Origin: Thermoanaerobacter ethanolicus JW 200
GTDB lineage: Bacteria; Bacillota; Thermoanaerobacteria; Thermoanaerobacterales; Thermoanaerobacteraceae
Assembly (NCBI RefSeq): GCF_003722315.1
Contig: NZ_CP033580.1
Coordinates: 372,001 to 436,000, forward strand
Reading direction: 5' to 3'
DNA: 64,000 nucleotides
Shown: positions 17,297 through 26,442 of the stretch, piece by piece
Position numbering within the stretch: position 1 is the first letter of the stretch
Layout of the letters: each line of letters starts with the position of its first letter
The notes under the pieces: model-generated
What the model saw: the letters and a program-made list of their open reading frames with translations, nothing else
Databases searched by the model: none
Told to the model about the DNA's origin: nothing
Position numbers and translations under genes: made by a program

Positions 17297-17397
17297 CTTT
17301 ACACACCCCACTTTTTTAAAACAATAATAGATTTTCTAACATATATATTCGACAAATAATGTAAAATTCCTCCTTAAATTCAAATATATTGTTTAAA

Positions 17398-17859
17398 TTA
17401 TAAAAAAGTCTCAGGAATAGGAATAAGACAATTGAAAAAATCTTTTTGTTGTATGAGTTCCGCCAATTTTTGAGGGTAAACTTGATAGTTTTTCAAATCC
17501 TTAAGATCAACCCATTTTACTTCTTTTAAAACCTGTTTCTCTTTAGGTAATTCAGGGTCACTTCCTAAGGTCAATTTTCCCCCAATAATAGAGGAATAAA
17601 AATATGTTACATAGTAAATATCATATTCTTGAATATAACACACTCCGTTCAACTTAATGTCATAGCCTGTTTCTTCTTTACATTCTCTTATAGCGGCAAC
17701 TGCTACTGATTCATTTTCTTCTACCCTACCTCCTGGAAAAACCCATGCTACTTCCTCCCCCTCTTGATGTTTTACTAAAAGAACTTTTCCTTTTTCAACA
17801 ATGACAACTCTCGCAACTAAAAAGCTCGCTCTAAATTTTAACATTTTTTCTTCCCTCAT
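17398..17859 (-). CDS. NUDIX hydrolase
   Basis: 153 residues with a full Nudix box, GGRVEENESV...AIRECKEETGY (about residues 42-64), matching GX5EX7REUXEEXGU. It hydrolyses a nucleoside diphosphate linked to another group; the substrate is unknown. The start follows a weak AGGAATGAGGGAA segment. It stands alone between noc and the rsmG operon, downstream of the terminator at 17911. Confidence 0.92.
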   Translation of the reverse strand: MREEKMLKFRASFLVARVVIVEKGKVLLVKHQEGEEVAWVFPGGRVEENESVAVAAIRECKEETGYDIKLNGVCYIQEYDIYYVTYFYSSIIGGKLTLGSDPELPKEKQVLKEVKWVDLKDLKNYQVYPQKLAELIQQKDFFNCLIPIPETFL

Positions 17860-17910
17860 TCCAAGATTGATATACTAAAATTATACCATAAAAATTTTTT
17901 ATAAAAATAA

Positions 17911-17933
17911 AAAAGAACAGTCTAACCTGTTCT
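17911..17933 (-). terminator. Intrinsic terminator behind the structured element / rsmG operon
   Basis: Stem AGAACAG / CTGTTCT, 6-base loop, followed on the minus strand by TTTTTTATTTTTAT. It ends minus-strand transcripts that have passed through 18288-17960. Confidence 0.85.
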
Positions 17934-17959
17934 CAGTTTGTTGACAAAGTTCTATTTTT

Positions 17960-18229
17960 GTTGGCATTTTGCATCGTTTGCTCCGGTAACATCACAGACT
18001 AAACTAGCGCTCGGCCTCGGACTCAGGCGGGGCTTCTGCGTCAGCGGCATCCTTTCCTCAGGTGCCCGCCTCCGCCCTCACAAGGCTGCGGCTCCGCCGA
18101 CCTCTCTCTGTCTCGCTAAGTTTCCCGGCACTCAACTGAACACGCTAGTCCTCTCTCTTATTACTTTTTTCTAACATGTTTAAGTTGAATGCCGGGCTGT
18201 TAAGTCACTCACTTATGCAAAATGCCAAC
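17960..18229 (-). ncRNA. 270-bp GC-rich structured element with 15-bp terminal inverted repeats (unknown)
   Basis: A sharply GC-rich block in an AT-rich neighbourhood, with no gene I can support. Its ends are a perfect inverted repeat (GTTGGCATTTTGCAT / ATGCAAAATGCCAAC). Inside are a 14-bp helix (18124-18137 with 18183-18196), a 9-bp bulged helix (AAACT-AGCG / CGCTAGTTT), an enclosed AGGCGGG / CCCGCCT helix and a CGGC-GGA-GCCG hairpin. In the 14-bp helix one pair is U-G on the minus strand but a C-A mismatch on the plus strand, which favours a minus-strand RNA. An intrinsic terminator follows on that strand. It could be a non-coding RNA, a structured 3' UTR of rsmG-mnmG-mnmE, or a non-autonomous mobile element. 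I do not recognise it. A HEARO/omega-RNA-like identity was considered but not established. Confidence 0.6.
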
Positions 18230-18287
18230 ATATCATAAAGACATTACACTTTTATGCGTAAAGTGCATTGATGACAAACTTCTAACT

Positions 18288-19010
18288 TCACAAAGGAGAC
18301 CTTTTTATAGCATTGGCCTTTCTGGGATATTTCAGAGGACAGTTATCTCCTTTTCTTATAATTATCAAATGATGAAGTATATCACTAAAAGGAAGTCTGA
18401 TTTGCTTTACCTCCTCAATTTCACCTTTTAACTCCTTTAAAGCTTTTTGACTGCTTTTTATTTCTTCCTCAACTTCTCTTCCTTTTAAAGCAATAAAATA
18501 CCCACCTACTTGTACAAAAGGAAGAGTATATTCCAATAAAACATTTAAAGGTGCAACAGCTCTTGCCACAGATAAATCAAATTGTTCTCTATATTTTATG
18601 TCTTTTCCTATATCTTCTGCTCTTCCATGAATTAATTCTATTTCATTTATACCCAATTTATTTATAACCTCTTCTAAAAAAGTAATTCTTTTTTTAGAAG
18701 CGTCTAAAAGAGTAGCTTTTAATTTAGGAAACACAATTTTTAAAGGAATAGAAGGAAAACCAGCCCCTGTACCAACGTCTATAATTTTTTCGTCCCCTTT
18801 TATTTTCCCACTCTTAACCACAGATAAGCTATCTAATAAATGCTTAATCACAACTTCACTTTCTTCTGTAATTGCCGTTAAATTCATCTTCTGATTCCAT
18901 TCCAATAAAAGAGCATAATATTTTTGGAAATGTTCCACATGGAACATTTCCAAAAATATACCCCACTCTTTAGCGCCCTCAATTAGCATATCAACCGATT
19001 TGTTCTTCAT
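18288..19010 (-). CDS. rsmG: 16S rRNA (guanine-527-N7) methyltransferase RsmG/GidB
   Basis: 240 residues. SAM-binding motifs are [17 protein letters not shown] (about 80-96), [15 protein letters not shown] and a later [18 protein letters not shown]. It methylates G527 of 16S rRNA. It overlaps the 3' end of mnmG by 20 bases, so translation is coupled. Residues near 21-27 (MFHVEHF) are encoded by an embedded parS-like palindrome. Last gene of the mnmE-mnmG-rsmG order seen near oriC in many bacteria. Confidence 0.97.
   Translation of the reverse strand: MKNKSVDMLIEGAKEWGIFLEMFHVEHFQKYYALLLEWNQKMNLTAITEESEVVIKHLLDSLSVVKSGKIKGDEKIIDVGTGAGFPSIPLKIVFPKLKATLLDASKKRITFLEEVINKLGINEIELIHGRAEDIGKDIKYREQFDLSVARAVAPLNVLLEYTLPFVQVGGYFIALKGREVEEEIKSSQKALKELKGEIEEVKQIRLPFSDILHHLIIIRKGDNCPLKYPRKANAIKRSPL
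18918..18959. repeat. 42-bp palindrome inside rsmG
   Basis: Two perfect 20-bp arms starting ATATTTTTGGAAATGTTCCA are separated by CA. The core is the parS-like 16-mer. Perfect symmetry over 40 positions within a coding sequence is far beyond what parS binding alone requires. Confidence 0.9.
18931..18946. promoter_or_regulatory. parS-like site inside rsmG
   Basis: TGTTCCACATGGAACA, identical to the site at 16448. On the rsmG coding strand the palindrome with flanks encodes MFHVEH, a peptide I recall as a common by-product of parS sites in rsmG or nearby frames. Confidence 0.8.
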
Positions 19011-20901
19011 CGTCTTTATTTCTCCTTAACTGCTGCATGTAAATTAAAAGCACAGAAATATCAGCAGGTGAAACTCCCGAAATACGAGAAGCCTGTCCAA
19101 TTGAAGTAGGCCTTATTTTTGTCAATTTTTCTTTTGCTTCATTACTCAAACCATGAATTTGATAATAATCAATATCTTCTGGAATTTTTTTGTTTTCCAA
19201 TGCTTTAAAGTGTTCAACTTGTCTCAGTTGTTTTATTATATATCCTTCATATTTAATATTTATGTCTATTTGCTCAGCCACACTATCTAAAATATCATGC
19301 GGTCTATCTTTATCCAAAAATTTAGTAGACTTATAATCAATTTCAGGTCGCTTTAACAAAGTATAAAGGTCAATTCCTGTAACTAAAGGAGTACTTCCTT
19401 TAGATATGAGAAAATTGTTGACTTCCTCAGAAGGTCTTACCATGACGCCAGGAAGTCTTTGCATCTCTTTTTCTAACTGAATCTTCTTCTTTAAAAATTT
19501 TTGATATCTTTCTTCTGTTACAAGACCAATTTTATACCCTAGCTCTGTCAATCTAAAATCTGCGTTATCTTGTCTTAATAGAAGTCTATATTCCGCTCTC
19601 GAAGTAAGCATCCTATAAGGCTCATTTGTACCTTTTGTCACTAAATCATCAATTAGCACTCCTATATAAGCTTGAGACCTATCCAAAATTACAGGAGGTT
19701 CGTTTAAAAGCTTCATAGCAGCATTTATTCCCGCCATCAAACCTTGAGCAGCCGCTTCTTCATATCCAGATGTGCCATTGACTTGTCCTGCAAAGTACAA
19801 CCCTTCAATTTTTTTAGATTCTAAAGTAGCTTTTAATTGTGTTGGGTCTATACAGTCATATTCAATAGCGTAAGCTGGCCTCATCACTCTTACATTTTCA
19901 AGACCGGGAACAGTCCTCAAAAATTCCAGTTGTACATCTTCAGGTAAACTAGAAGACATGCCTTGTACATACATCTCATAAGTATTTAATCCTTCTGGTT
20001 CAATAAAAATTTGATGCCTTTCTTTGTGGGGAAATTTTACAACTTTATCTTCAATAGAGGGACAGTATCTTACTCCTACCCCTGTTATTTCACCACTAAA
20101 AAGAGGAGAACGGTCAATATTTGCCATTATTATTTCATGAGTTCTTTTATTCGTATAAGTGAGCCAACAGGGTAACTGTTCTATTTCGATTTTATCATGC
20201 ATATAGGAAAAAGGAGTAATAACTTCATCCCCCGGCTGTATTTCCATTTTGGAAAAATCAATGCTTCTTTTATCAACTCTCGCAGGAGTACCTGTTTTAA
20301 ATCTCATCAATTTAAAACCTAATCTTTTCAAAGTCTCAGAAAGCTCATTAGCTGGAAAAAGCCCGCTAGGTCCACTGTTAAAACTTACATCACCAATTAT
20401 AACCCTTCCTTTTAAGAAGGTCCCTGTAGTAATAATGCAAGCCTTACATTTATATATCGCACCTAATTTTGTCACAACCCCCGTGACTTTGTTGTCTTCT
20501 ACCAAAATGTCTACAATTTCCGCCTGTTTTATATCAAGGTTTTCTTGTCTTTCTAAAGTGTACTTCATGTTCATCTGGTAAAGTTTTTTGTCAACTTGTG
20601 CTCTCAAAGACCTTACAGCAGGGCCTTTACTGGTATTTAAAGTGCGAATTTGTAGTAGCGATTTGTCAGTATTTATAGCCATTTCCCCACCTAAAGCGTC
20701 AATCTCTCTCACCAACTGAGCCTTGGCAGGGCCACCAATAGAAGGATTGCAAGCCATCAAAGCAATAGAATCTAAGTTTACAGCAAAACCTACTGTTTTA
20801 AGTCCCAACCTTGCACAAGCGAGAGCAGCCTCACTGCCCGCATGTCCCAACCCAACAACTACCACATCATATTCTCCAGCAATAAATCTCATACTTTTCA
20901 C
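18991..20901 (-). CDS. mnmG: tRNA uridine-5-carboxymethylaminomethyl modification enzyme MnmG/GidA
   Basis: 636 residues, normal length. An FAD-binding Rossmann motif [15 protein letters not shown] lies at the N-terminus, with [31 protein letters not shown] and [23 protein letters not shown] further on, and a C-terminal helical MnmE-binding region. With MnmE it adds the cmnm5 group to the wobble uridine of several tRNAs. It directly follows mnmE (stop at 20902) and overlaps rsmG. Confidence 0.98.
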   Translation of the reverse strand: MKSMRFIAGEYDVVVVGLGHAGSEAALACARLGLKTVGFAVNLDSIALMACNPSIGGPAKAQLVREIDALGGEMAINTDKSLLQIRTLNTSKGPAVRSLRAQVDKKLYQMNMKYTLERQENLDIKQAEIVDILVEDNKVTGVVTKLGAIYKCKACIITTGTFLKGRVIIGDVSFNSGPSGLFPANELSETLKRLGFKLMRFKTGTPARVDKRSIDFSKMEIQPGDEVITPFSYMHDKIEIEQLPCWLTYTNKRTHEIIMANIDRSPLFSGEITGVGVRYCPSIEDKVVKFPHKERHQIFIEPEGLNTYEMYVQGMSSSLPEDVQLEFLRTVPGLENVRVMRPAYAIEYDCIDPTQLKATLESKKIEGLYFAGQVNGTSGYEEAAAQGLMAGINAAMKLLNEPPVILDRSQAYIGVLIDDLVTKGTNEPYRMLTSRAEYRLLLRQDNADFRLTELGYKIGLVTEERYQKFLKKKIQLEKEMQRLPGVMVRPSEEVNNFLISKGSTPLVTGIDLYTLLKRPEIDYKSTKFLDKDRPHDILDSVAEQIDINIKYEGYIIKQLRQVEHFKALENKKIPEDIDYYQIHGLSNEAKEKLTKIRPTSIGQASRISGVSPADISVLLIYMQQLRRNKDDEEQIG

Positions 20902-22284
20902 CTACTTTCCAACACAAAATCTTTCAAAAATTTGATTTATTAAATCTTCAGTTGCTGTTTCACCAGTAATTTTCCCTATTTGCTCAAGAGCTGCATTTAA
21001 ATCAATTGTAATTAAATCCTCACTATACTCCCTCTCAATGGCTTCTACAACACTTTCCATATATTTTTTTGCATTGATAAGGGCTTCCTTGTGCCTTGAA
21101 TTTGTAATTATTTCGTCTTCCTTAACATTTATATTTCCCTTAAAAACCAAATTGTATATTGTGTCTTCCAATTCTTGTAGCCCAATTTTTTCAACAGTAG
21201 AAACCTCTATTATTATACCATCTTTGGTAAGATTTTTTAATTCTTTTTCATCAATTTTTTTAGGTAAATCGATTTTATTCAACACAAATACAATATTTTT
21301 ACCTACCAAAATGTCGAAAATTTCGTAGTCTTCTTTAGTTAACTCTCTTGAGGCATCCAGCACAAACAATATTAAATCTGCTTCCGCCAGAACTTCTTTG
21401 CTTTTAGCAACTCCTATTTTTTCCACCAATTCGTCTGTATCTCTAATTCCTGCCGTATCAATAAGTTTTATTGGAATACCTTTTACATTAACATATTCTT
21501 CAATAATATCCCTGGTAGTTCCTGGTATGTCTGTGACAATAGCTCTATTTTCTTTCAATAAGGCGTTTAAAAGAGAGGATTTACCAACATTTGGTTTACC
21601 AATTATAGCAGTTTTAAGTCCTTCTCTTATAATCATTCCACTTTCAGAAGATGCAATAAGTTTATCGATATCTTCCACTATTTCCTTGGCAGTTTCTAAC
21701 ATTTCTTTTCTCTCAAGTTCCTCCACATCATCTTCAGGAAAATCTATTAAAGCTAAAAGATGGACTAATAGACCCATGATTTTGTCTTTTAATTCTTTCA
21801 TCTTTTGCCCTATATGACCTGATAACTGCTTTTGAGCGTATTTATTAGCAAGCATAGTCTTAGCGGTAATTATATCTATAACTGCTTCGGCTTGAGATAA
21901 ATCAATTCGCCCATTTAAAAAAGCTCTTTTTGTAAATTCCCCTGGTTCAGCTAAACGAGCACCTTGTTTTAATACTAATTCCAAAATTTTAGAAGTAACT
22001 ACTATACCTCCATGACAATTTATTTCAACTATATCTTCTCTGGTATAGGTATTAGGTTTTTTCATAATAGATACTAAAACCTCGTCATATACTTCTTCTG
22101 TTTCTGGGTCTACTATGTGTCCATAGTGCAAAGTATGACTTTTCACCTTTTTTATATTTTTAGGCTTATAGGGTTTAAAAATTTTTGAAATTATCTCTAA
22201 AGCATCATCTCCACTTATTCTAACTATTCCAATTCCTGCTTCTCCCGGAAAAGTGGAAATAGCTGCAATTGTATCAAAAACCAT
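20902..22284 (-). CDS. mnmE: tRNA modification GTPase MnmE/TrmE
   Basis: About 460 residues: an N-terminal folate-binding domain (1-120), and a helical domain split by a G domain with [15 protein letters not shown] (about 225-240), DIPGTTRD and DTAGIRDT. The C-terminus FERFCVGK carries the conserved catalytic-region cysteine. It works with MnmG on wobble uridines. The ATG at 22284 gives the usual [11 protein letters not shown] start and has GGTTGGTG upstream. In-frame starts at 22290 and 22296 are possible. A terminator-like hairpin precedes it behind jag. Confidence 0.98.
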   Translation of the reverse strand: MVFDTIAAISTFPGEAGIGIVRISGDDALEIISKIFKPYKPKNIKKVKSHTLHYGHIVDPETEEVYDEVLVSIMKKPNTYTREDIVEINCHGGIVVTSKILELVLKQGARLAEPGEFTKRAFLNGRIDLSQAEAVIDIITAKTMLANKYAQKQLSGHIGQKMKELKDKIMGLLVHLLALIDFPEDDVEELERKEMLETAKEIVEDIDKLIASSESGMIIREGLKTAIIGKPNVGKSSLLNALLKENRAIVTDIPGTTRDIIEEYVNVKGIPIKLIDTAGIRDTDELVEKIGVAKSKEVLAEADLILFVLDASRELTKEDYEIFDILVGKNIVFVLNKIDLPKKIDEKELKNLTKDGIIIEVSTVEKIGLQELEDTIYNLVFKGNINVKEDEIITNSRHKEALINAKKYMESVVEAIEREYSEDLITIDLNAALEQIGKITGETATEDLINQIFERFCVGK

Positions 22285-22360
22285 TTTCATCACCAACCAA
22301 AAAATTGTCTTATAAAATAATATACCAATGTTTTTGGCTTTTCAATCACAAATATAAAAA

Positions 22361-22378
22361 AACCCCCTTGACAGGGTA
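22361..22378 (-). terminator. Probable terminator after jag
   Basis: On the minus strand ACCC-TGTCAA-GGGG-type short hairpin (CCCT/AGGG core) is followed by GGTTTTTTTATA, starting at the jag stop. The stem is short but the U-tract is strong. Confidence 0.6.
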
Positions 22379-22999
22379 TTATTTTAAAGCTATTATGACT
22401 CTTCTGTTAGGCTCCTCTCCTTCACTATAAGTCTCTACATATGGATGGTCCTGCAAAGCCATGTGAATTATTCGCCTTTCATTAGGACTCATCGGCTCTA
22501 ACTCAACGCTTTCTTTTGTCTCCATTACTTGTTTGGCTAATTTTTTTGCAAGCCTAATTAGAGTCTCTTCCCTTCTTTTTCTATAATTTTCTGCATCTAA
22601 TATAATCCTTCTATATCTATCATATTCTCTATACTTGCTAGCAACGACATTTACAAGATATTGCAATGAATCTAATGTCTCTCCCCTATGACCTATCAGC
22701 AACCCTACATTTTTTCCATATAAATTAAACTTTATAGTATCCTCATCTTCTTCTATATCAAATTTAACATCTAATTTCATCGCTTCAATTACTTGCTGTA
22801 AAAAATTTCTAGCACTCTCCTTTACTACATCTTTTAAAATCACTTTAACTATTGCCTGCTTGCTTATAAGACCTAGAAAACCTTTACCCCCTTCATCCAA
22901 CACTTCTACTTCTACCATTTCCCTCGGTACGCCAAATTCTTGCAACGCAAGATTTACAGCTTCTTCCACCGTCTTACCTGTCCTTATAAGCTCTTTCAA
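22379..22999 (-). CDS. jag: RNA-binding protein Jag/KhpB (SpoIIIJ-associated)
   Basis: 206 residues: an N-terminal Jag_N domain (1-50; GKTVEEAVNLALQEFGV, EVLDEGGKGFLGL), a KH domain (about 85-130; GKNVGLLIGHRGETLDSLQYLVNVV) and a C-terminal R3H domain (about 140-206; EPMSPNERRIIHMALQDHPYVETYSEGEEPNRR). It binds RNA and functions with KhpA in cell-wall and division control. Directly downstream of yidC with a 1-base gap, the conserved yidC-jag pair. Confidence 0.97.
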   Translation of the reverse strand: MKELIRTGKTVEEAVNLALQEFGVPREMVEVEVLDEGGKGFLGLISKQAIVKVILKDVVKESARNFLQQVIEAMKLDVKFDIEEDEDTIKFNLYGKNVGLLIGHRGETLDSLQYLVNVVASKYREYDRYRRIILDAENYRKRREETLIRLAKKLAKQVMETKESVELEPMSPNERRIIHMALQDHPYVETYSEGEEPNRRVIIALK

Positions 23000-23000
23000 C

Positions 23001-23621
23001 TTATGATTCCCCCTTAGCAGTATTGGTCTCTCTCATAAAAATATACTGCTGCACTATCTGGAATATATTGCTTGTAACCCAATATATTCCTACCCCTGCC
23101 GGCAAAGAAACAGTTACCCATCCCATAAAAATTGACATCATTATATTCATAGAATTTTGACTCTTGTCTGTTGCTACCATTGCAGAAGATATATAAGTAG
23201 TCACAGTAGCTAAAATAGGAATTATATAATAAGGGTCCTTTTGTGCAAGGCTATGCATCCATAAAAAAGAAGCAGTTGAAAAAGCTGGATAGGTTCTAAG
23301 CATCGTAAAAAGCGGCCACAATATTATCAAAGGCAAAAGCATAGGTAAACATCCACCGAAAGGATTTACTTTTTTCTCTTGATACAATTTCATTGTTTCC
23401 ATGTTTAATTTTTGAGGGTCTTTAGCATACTTCTTTTGAAGTTCTTCTACAAGAGGCTGTATTTCTTTCATCTTTTTCATTGTGCTCATTTGCTGTATAT
23501 AAAAAGGCAAAAGAAGTATCCTTATTAAAATAGTAAAAATAATTATAGCGATACCATAATTTCCCACATAATGATGTATAAATTCTAACAATTGTCCTAA
23601 ATACATAGCAATTGTTGCCAT
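23001..23621 (-). CDS. yidC: Membrane protein insertase YidC/SpoIIIJ/OxaI type
   Basis: 206 residues with about five transmembrane helices. The conserved core includes the hydrophilic-groove arginine in FTILIRILLLPFYIQQMSTMKKM (about 29-51) and the helical hairpin EELQKKYAKDPQKLN. FGGCLPMLLPLIILWPLF follows. It inserts membrane proteins alone or with SecYEG. It lacks a lipoprotein signal, unlike B. subtilis SpoIIIJ. Part of rpmH-rnpA-yidD-yidC-jag. Confidence 0.96.
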   Translation of the reverse strand: MATIAMYLGQLLEFIHHYVGNYGIAIIIFTILIRILLLPFYIQQMSTMKKMKEIQPLVEELQKKYAKDPQKLNMETMKLYQEKKVNPFGGCLPMLLPLIILWPLFTMLRTYPAFSTASFLWMHSLAQKDPYYIIPILATVTTYISSAMVATDKSQNSMNIMMSIFMGWVTVSLPAGVGIYWVTSNIFQIVQQYIFMRETNTAKGES

Positions 23622-23638
23622 AATATACCTCCAAAAAT

Positions 23639-23848
23639 TTATTTTACAGGGTCATATCCCCCGGGATTAAAGGGATTGCACCTTAAAATCCGCCAAATTG
23701 ACATAATTCCGCCCTTTAAAAGTCCATGCTTTGATATTGCTTCTATAGAATATTGAGAACAAGTTGGGTAAAATCTACAGGTCCTTGGCTTCATAGGCGA
23801 AATATATCTTTGATACAACTTAATTAAAAAAATAACAACATTTTTCAT
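23639..23848 (-). CDS. yidD: Membrane protein insertion efficiency factor YidD
   Basis: 69 residues with the typical YidD core [29 protein letters not shown] (about 13-41) and [16 protein letters not shown] at the end, including conserved cysteines. A small amphipathic membrane-associated factor assisting YidC. It overlaps rnpA by 4 bases, a common arrangement. Confidence 0.96.
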   Translation of the reverse strand: MKNVVIFLIKLYQRYISPMKPRTCRFYPTCSQYSIEAISKHGLLKGGIMSIWRILRCNPFNPGGYDPVK

Positions 23849-24195
23849 CTTTCATTCCCCGCATAAAGAGGTGTTTTCATAATCAATTTTCTCATGGAAT
23901 TTTTTAAAGTGTGAAAATCAGCCTCTACAATTTTCCCCCTTGCGACAAAAATTATATCAAAACCTGTTTTTATCTCAATATCTAAAAGTCTAAAACTTTC
24001 ATGTAAAAGCCTTCTAACTCTATTTCTTACCACACTTTTACCTATTTTTTTACTCACTGAATAGCCAACTCTATTAAAACCTAAATTATTTTCCATATAA
24101 TACATTACAACAAACTGATTAGCAACAGATTTTCCATTTGAATAAACCTTTTTAAATTCATAACTTTTTTTAATTTTTATAATCTTGTTACTCAT
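23845..24195 (-). CDS. rnpA: Ribonuclease P protein component
   Basis: 116 residues, basic, with the signature [18 protein letters not shown] (about 51-68) that contacts RNase P RNA and the pre-tRNA leader. It follows rpmH as in nearly all bacteria. The start has GGAGGTATAA upstream. A hairpin plus U-tract lies between rpmH and rnpA. Confidence 0.97.
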   Translation of the reverse strand: MSNKIIKIKKSYEFKKVYSNGKSVANQFVVMYYMENNLGFNRVGYSVSKKIGKSVVRNRVRRLLHESFRLLDIEIKTGFDIIFVARGKIVEADFHTLKNSMRKLIMKTPLYAGNER

Positions 24196-24212
24196 TTATA
24201 CCTCCGGATTGT

Positions 24213-24232
24213 AAAAAAGGCCCTAAAGGCCT
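24213..24232 (-). terminator. Weak terminator or attenuator hairpin between rpmH and rnpA
   Basis: AGGCC-TTTAG-GGCCT followed by TTTTT on the minus strand, overlapping the rpmH stop. A 5-bp stem is weak, but the U-run is good. It could lower rnpA expression relative to rpmH or mark a processing site. Confidence 0.45.
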
Positions 24233-24366
24233 CACGCTGTCAATCTATGTCTACCTTTTTGTCTTCTTCTTTTTAAAACATTGCGACCACTTTTGGTAGA
24301 CATCCTCTTTCTAAAACCGTGCACTTTTTTTCTATGTCTTTTTTTGGGTTGATAAGTGCGAAGCAT
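24232..24366 (-). CDS. rpmH: 50S ribosomal protein L34
   Basis: A 44-residue, extremely basic protein read from the minus strand: it starts [18 protein letters not shown] and continues [24 protein letters not shown]. This is the full L34 family sequence. The start has TAGGAGGTGTG 4 bases upstream. It is the leftmost gene of oriC and is divergent from dnaA. Confidence 0.98.
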   Translation of the reverse strand: MLRTYQPKKRHRKKVHGFRKRMSTKSGRNVLKRRRQKGRHRLTA

Positions 24367-24419
24367 TGCCACACCTCCTAAAACCTAAAAAATGCTATAA
24401 AAATTATAACGTTAATTAA

Positions 24420-24850
24420 GGAGGATGTCAACAAGACTTTTTAAAATAAGAAAATTATCAACAACTTAAGAATTATCTACACACAGCTGTAGACAAAATT
24501 ATTTTTCTTATTGATAATCTGTTGATAATTTGCTATTATAAAATTAAACTGTTGATAACTTAAATAAATTGTAGCCACAAAAATAACAACTTATTCACAG
24601 GTTGTTGATAAATTTGTGAATAAGTTGTTATTTAAATGTTAGTTTTCTTATTCATTATATTTATAATCAATGTATTTTAATTTTTTTATCAGTTTTTTTA
24701 TCAAAATATCTTTTATCAACAATATCTGCACATGTGTTTTTGTAAAAGTTATCAAATTAAAAAATTCACAAAACTAAATTTAACTTACTAACAACTAACT
24801 TATACCGATAATATATTATGCCACCCTTTTAAATAAGTTATCCACATTTT
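24420..24850. other. Chromosomal replication origin oriC, dnaA-proximal part
   Basis: AT-rich 500-bp gap between rpmH and dnaA with DnaA boxes: TTATTCACA (24591), its inverse TGTGAATAA (24615) and TTATCCACA (24838), plus weaker TTATCTACA (24473) and several TTATCAACA-type motifs. T-rich stretches around 24660-24720 are possible unwinding DNA. Divergent rpmH/dnaA placement is the classic origin context. The dnaA promoter should also be here, probably autoregulated through these boxes. Confidence 0.9.
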
Positions 24851-24875
24851 ATTGATGGGCTTAGGAGGTCATACA

Positions 24876-26207
24876 ATGTATGGAGATCATCGTCAAATAT
24901 GGGAGAGGATAGTGGAGGTCATAAAGAGTGAGCTTACCCCCACCAGCTATAACACCTGGTTAGTTCACATAAAACCCTTAGCAATCATTGATGATGTATT
25001 ATTTTTAAGCACTCCTAATACTTTTACAAAAAATATAATAAATGGAAGATATATAAATATTATCTACGACGCTGCTTCAAAAGCTACAAATAAACTATAC
25101 GAGATAAAAATATTATCAGAAGACGAAGAAGAATATAGAGAAATTAAAGAATCTATCGAAAAAGAAAACTTAACTGAATCCACTACTCTTTCCACCCTAA
25201 ATCCAAAATATACTTTTGATACTTTTGTAGTTGGAAACAGCAATAAACTTGCTCACGCTGCATGTCTTGCAGTAGCTCAAGCTCCTGCAAAAGCGTATAA
25301 CCCTTTATTTATTTATGGAGGAGTGGGTTTAGGTAAAACCCATTTAATGCATGCAATAGGGCACTTTATCAATAAACATCAAAGTGGTTACAAAATAATG
25401 TACGTTACGTCAGAAACGTTTACAAATGAGCTGGTTAACTCCATAAAAGACGACAAAAACGAAGAATTTAGAAACAAGTACAGAAACATTGATGTCCTTC
25501 TAATAGATGATATTCAATTCATAGCAAAAAAAGAACGAACTCAAGAAGAATTTTTTCATACTTTTAACACTCTTTACGAAGCCAATAAGCAAATAGTTAT
25601 ATCCAGTGATAGACCACCAAAAGAAATTCCAACTTTAGAAGAGAGACTAAGGTCAAGGTTTGAATGGGGTTTAATTGCGGATATACAGCCACCAGATTAT
25701 GAAACAAGAATTGCAATACTTAAGAAAAAAGCTCAATCAGAAAATCTAAATATACCCGACGAAGTTTTAGCTTATGTGGCAGAAAAAATCCAATCAAACA
25801 TAAGAGAGTTAGAAGGAGCGTTAATAAGAATCGTAGCTTTTTCAAATCTTACAAAATCTAATATAGATTTAGAATTAGCTAAGCATGCTTTAAAAGAAAT
25901 TGTATCCAATAAAACGAGAGAAATAACTGTAAAACTCATACAAGAAGAAGTTTGCAAGTACTATAACATAAAACTAGAAGATTTCAGGTCCCGCAAAAGG
26001 ACAAAAAACATAGCTTATCCGCGGCAAATTGCAATGTACTTAGCGAGAGAACTGACAGATTTATCTCTTCCAAAGATAGGAGAAGAATTTGGAAAAGACC
26101 ATACTACTGTAATCCATGCCTATGAAAAAATCTCTAGTGAAATAAAACAAGATGAACTTCTCTCAAGGCAGATTGAAGAACTTAAAAAGAGAATAAAAGG
26201 TTTTTAA
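24876..26207 (+). CDS. dnaA: Chromosomal replication initiator DnaA
   Basis: 443 residues: an N-terminal interaction domain (1-85), a short linker, an AAA+ domain with Walker [11 protein letters not shown] (about 148-157), Walker B LLIDDIQF and arginine-finger region, and the C-terminal DNA-binding domain with [15 protein letters not shown]. It opens oriC and recruits helicase. I start at the ATG 24876 (MYGDHRQIW), which has TAGGAGG 7 bases upstream; an in-frame ATG 8 codons earlier has no good site. Followed by a strong terminator. Confidence 0.98.
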   Translation: MYGDHRQIWERIVEVIKSELTPTSYNTWLVHIKPLAIIDDVLFLSTPNTFTKNIINGRYINIIYDAASKATNKLYEIKILSEDEEEYREIKESIEKENLTESTTLSTLNPKYTFDTFVVGNSNKLAHAACLAVAQAPAKAYNPLFIYGGVGLGKTHLMHAIGHFINKHQSGYKIMYVTSETFTNELVNSIKDDKNEEFRNKYRNIDVLLIDDIQFIAKKERTQEEFFHTFNTLYEANKQIVISSDRPPKEIPTLEERLRSRFEWGLIADIQPPDYETRIAILKKKAQSENLNIPDEVLAYVAEKIQSNIRELEGALIRIVAFSNLTKSNIDLELAKHALKEIVSNKTREITVKLIQEEVCKYYNIKLEDFRSRKRTKNIAYPRQIAMYLARELTDLSLPKIGEEFGKDHTTVIHAYEKISSEIKQDELLSRQIEELKKRIKGF

Positions 26208-26252
26208 CATATAAACAGGGATAACCCTGTTTATATGTTTTAAAATTTTTTG
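26206..26252 (+). terminator. Terminator of dnaA
   Basis: A perfect 15-bp inverted repeat (AACATATAAACAGGG and its complement) with loop ATAA, followed by TTAAAATTTTTT. It begins at the dnaA stop codon. Confidence 0.88.
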
Positions 26253-26254
26253 TC

Positions 26255-26420
26255 TGTGAATATTGTTAATAATTTTAAATAATTATCCAAAAGTTATTCA
26301 CAGACAATTATCGACTTTTTCTCTGCTTTACAAACTCTTACTAACAAAATAACACTTTCTATTACTACGACTACTAAATGTTTATCTTATCTATTATATG
26401 ATTTGATTCAAAAAAATATT
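26255..26420. other. oriC, second DnaA-box cluster between dnaA and dnaN
   Basis: Contains the DnaA boxes TTATTCACA (26294) and inverse TGTGAATAT (26255) plus a TTATCCAAA-like site. With the cluster upstream of dnaA this gives the bipartite origin known from Bacillus and other Firmicutes. It must also hold the dnaN promoter. Confidence 0.75.
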
Positions 26421-26442
26421 CTCAAAAACAGGAGTGAAAAAA

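Noticed and set aside
17941-17970. TTGACA at the left edge of the GC-rich element as a promoter
   Set aside because: No -10 box at 16-18 bases, so not a convincing plus-strand promoter.
17938-18174. 78-codon frame across the GC-rich element
   Set aside because: No ribosome site, composition follows the helices, and the opposite strand is the one favoured for RNA pairing.
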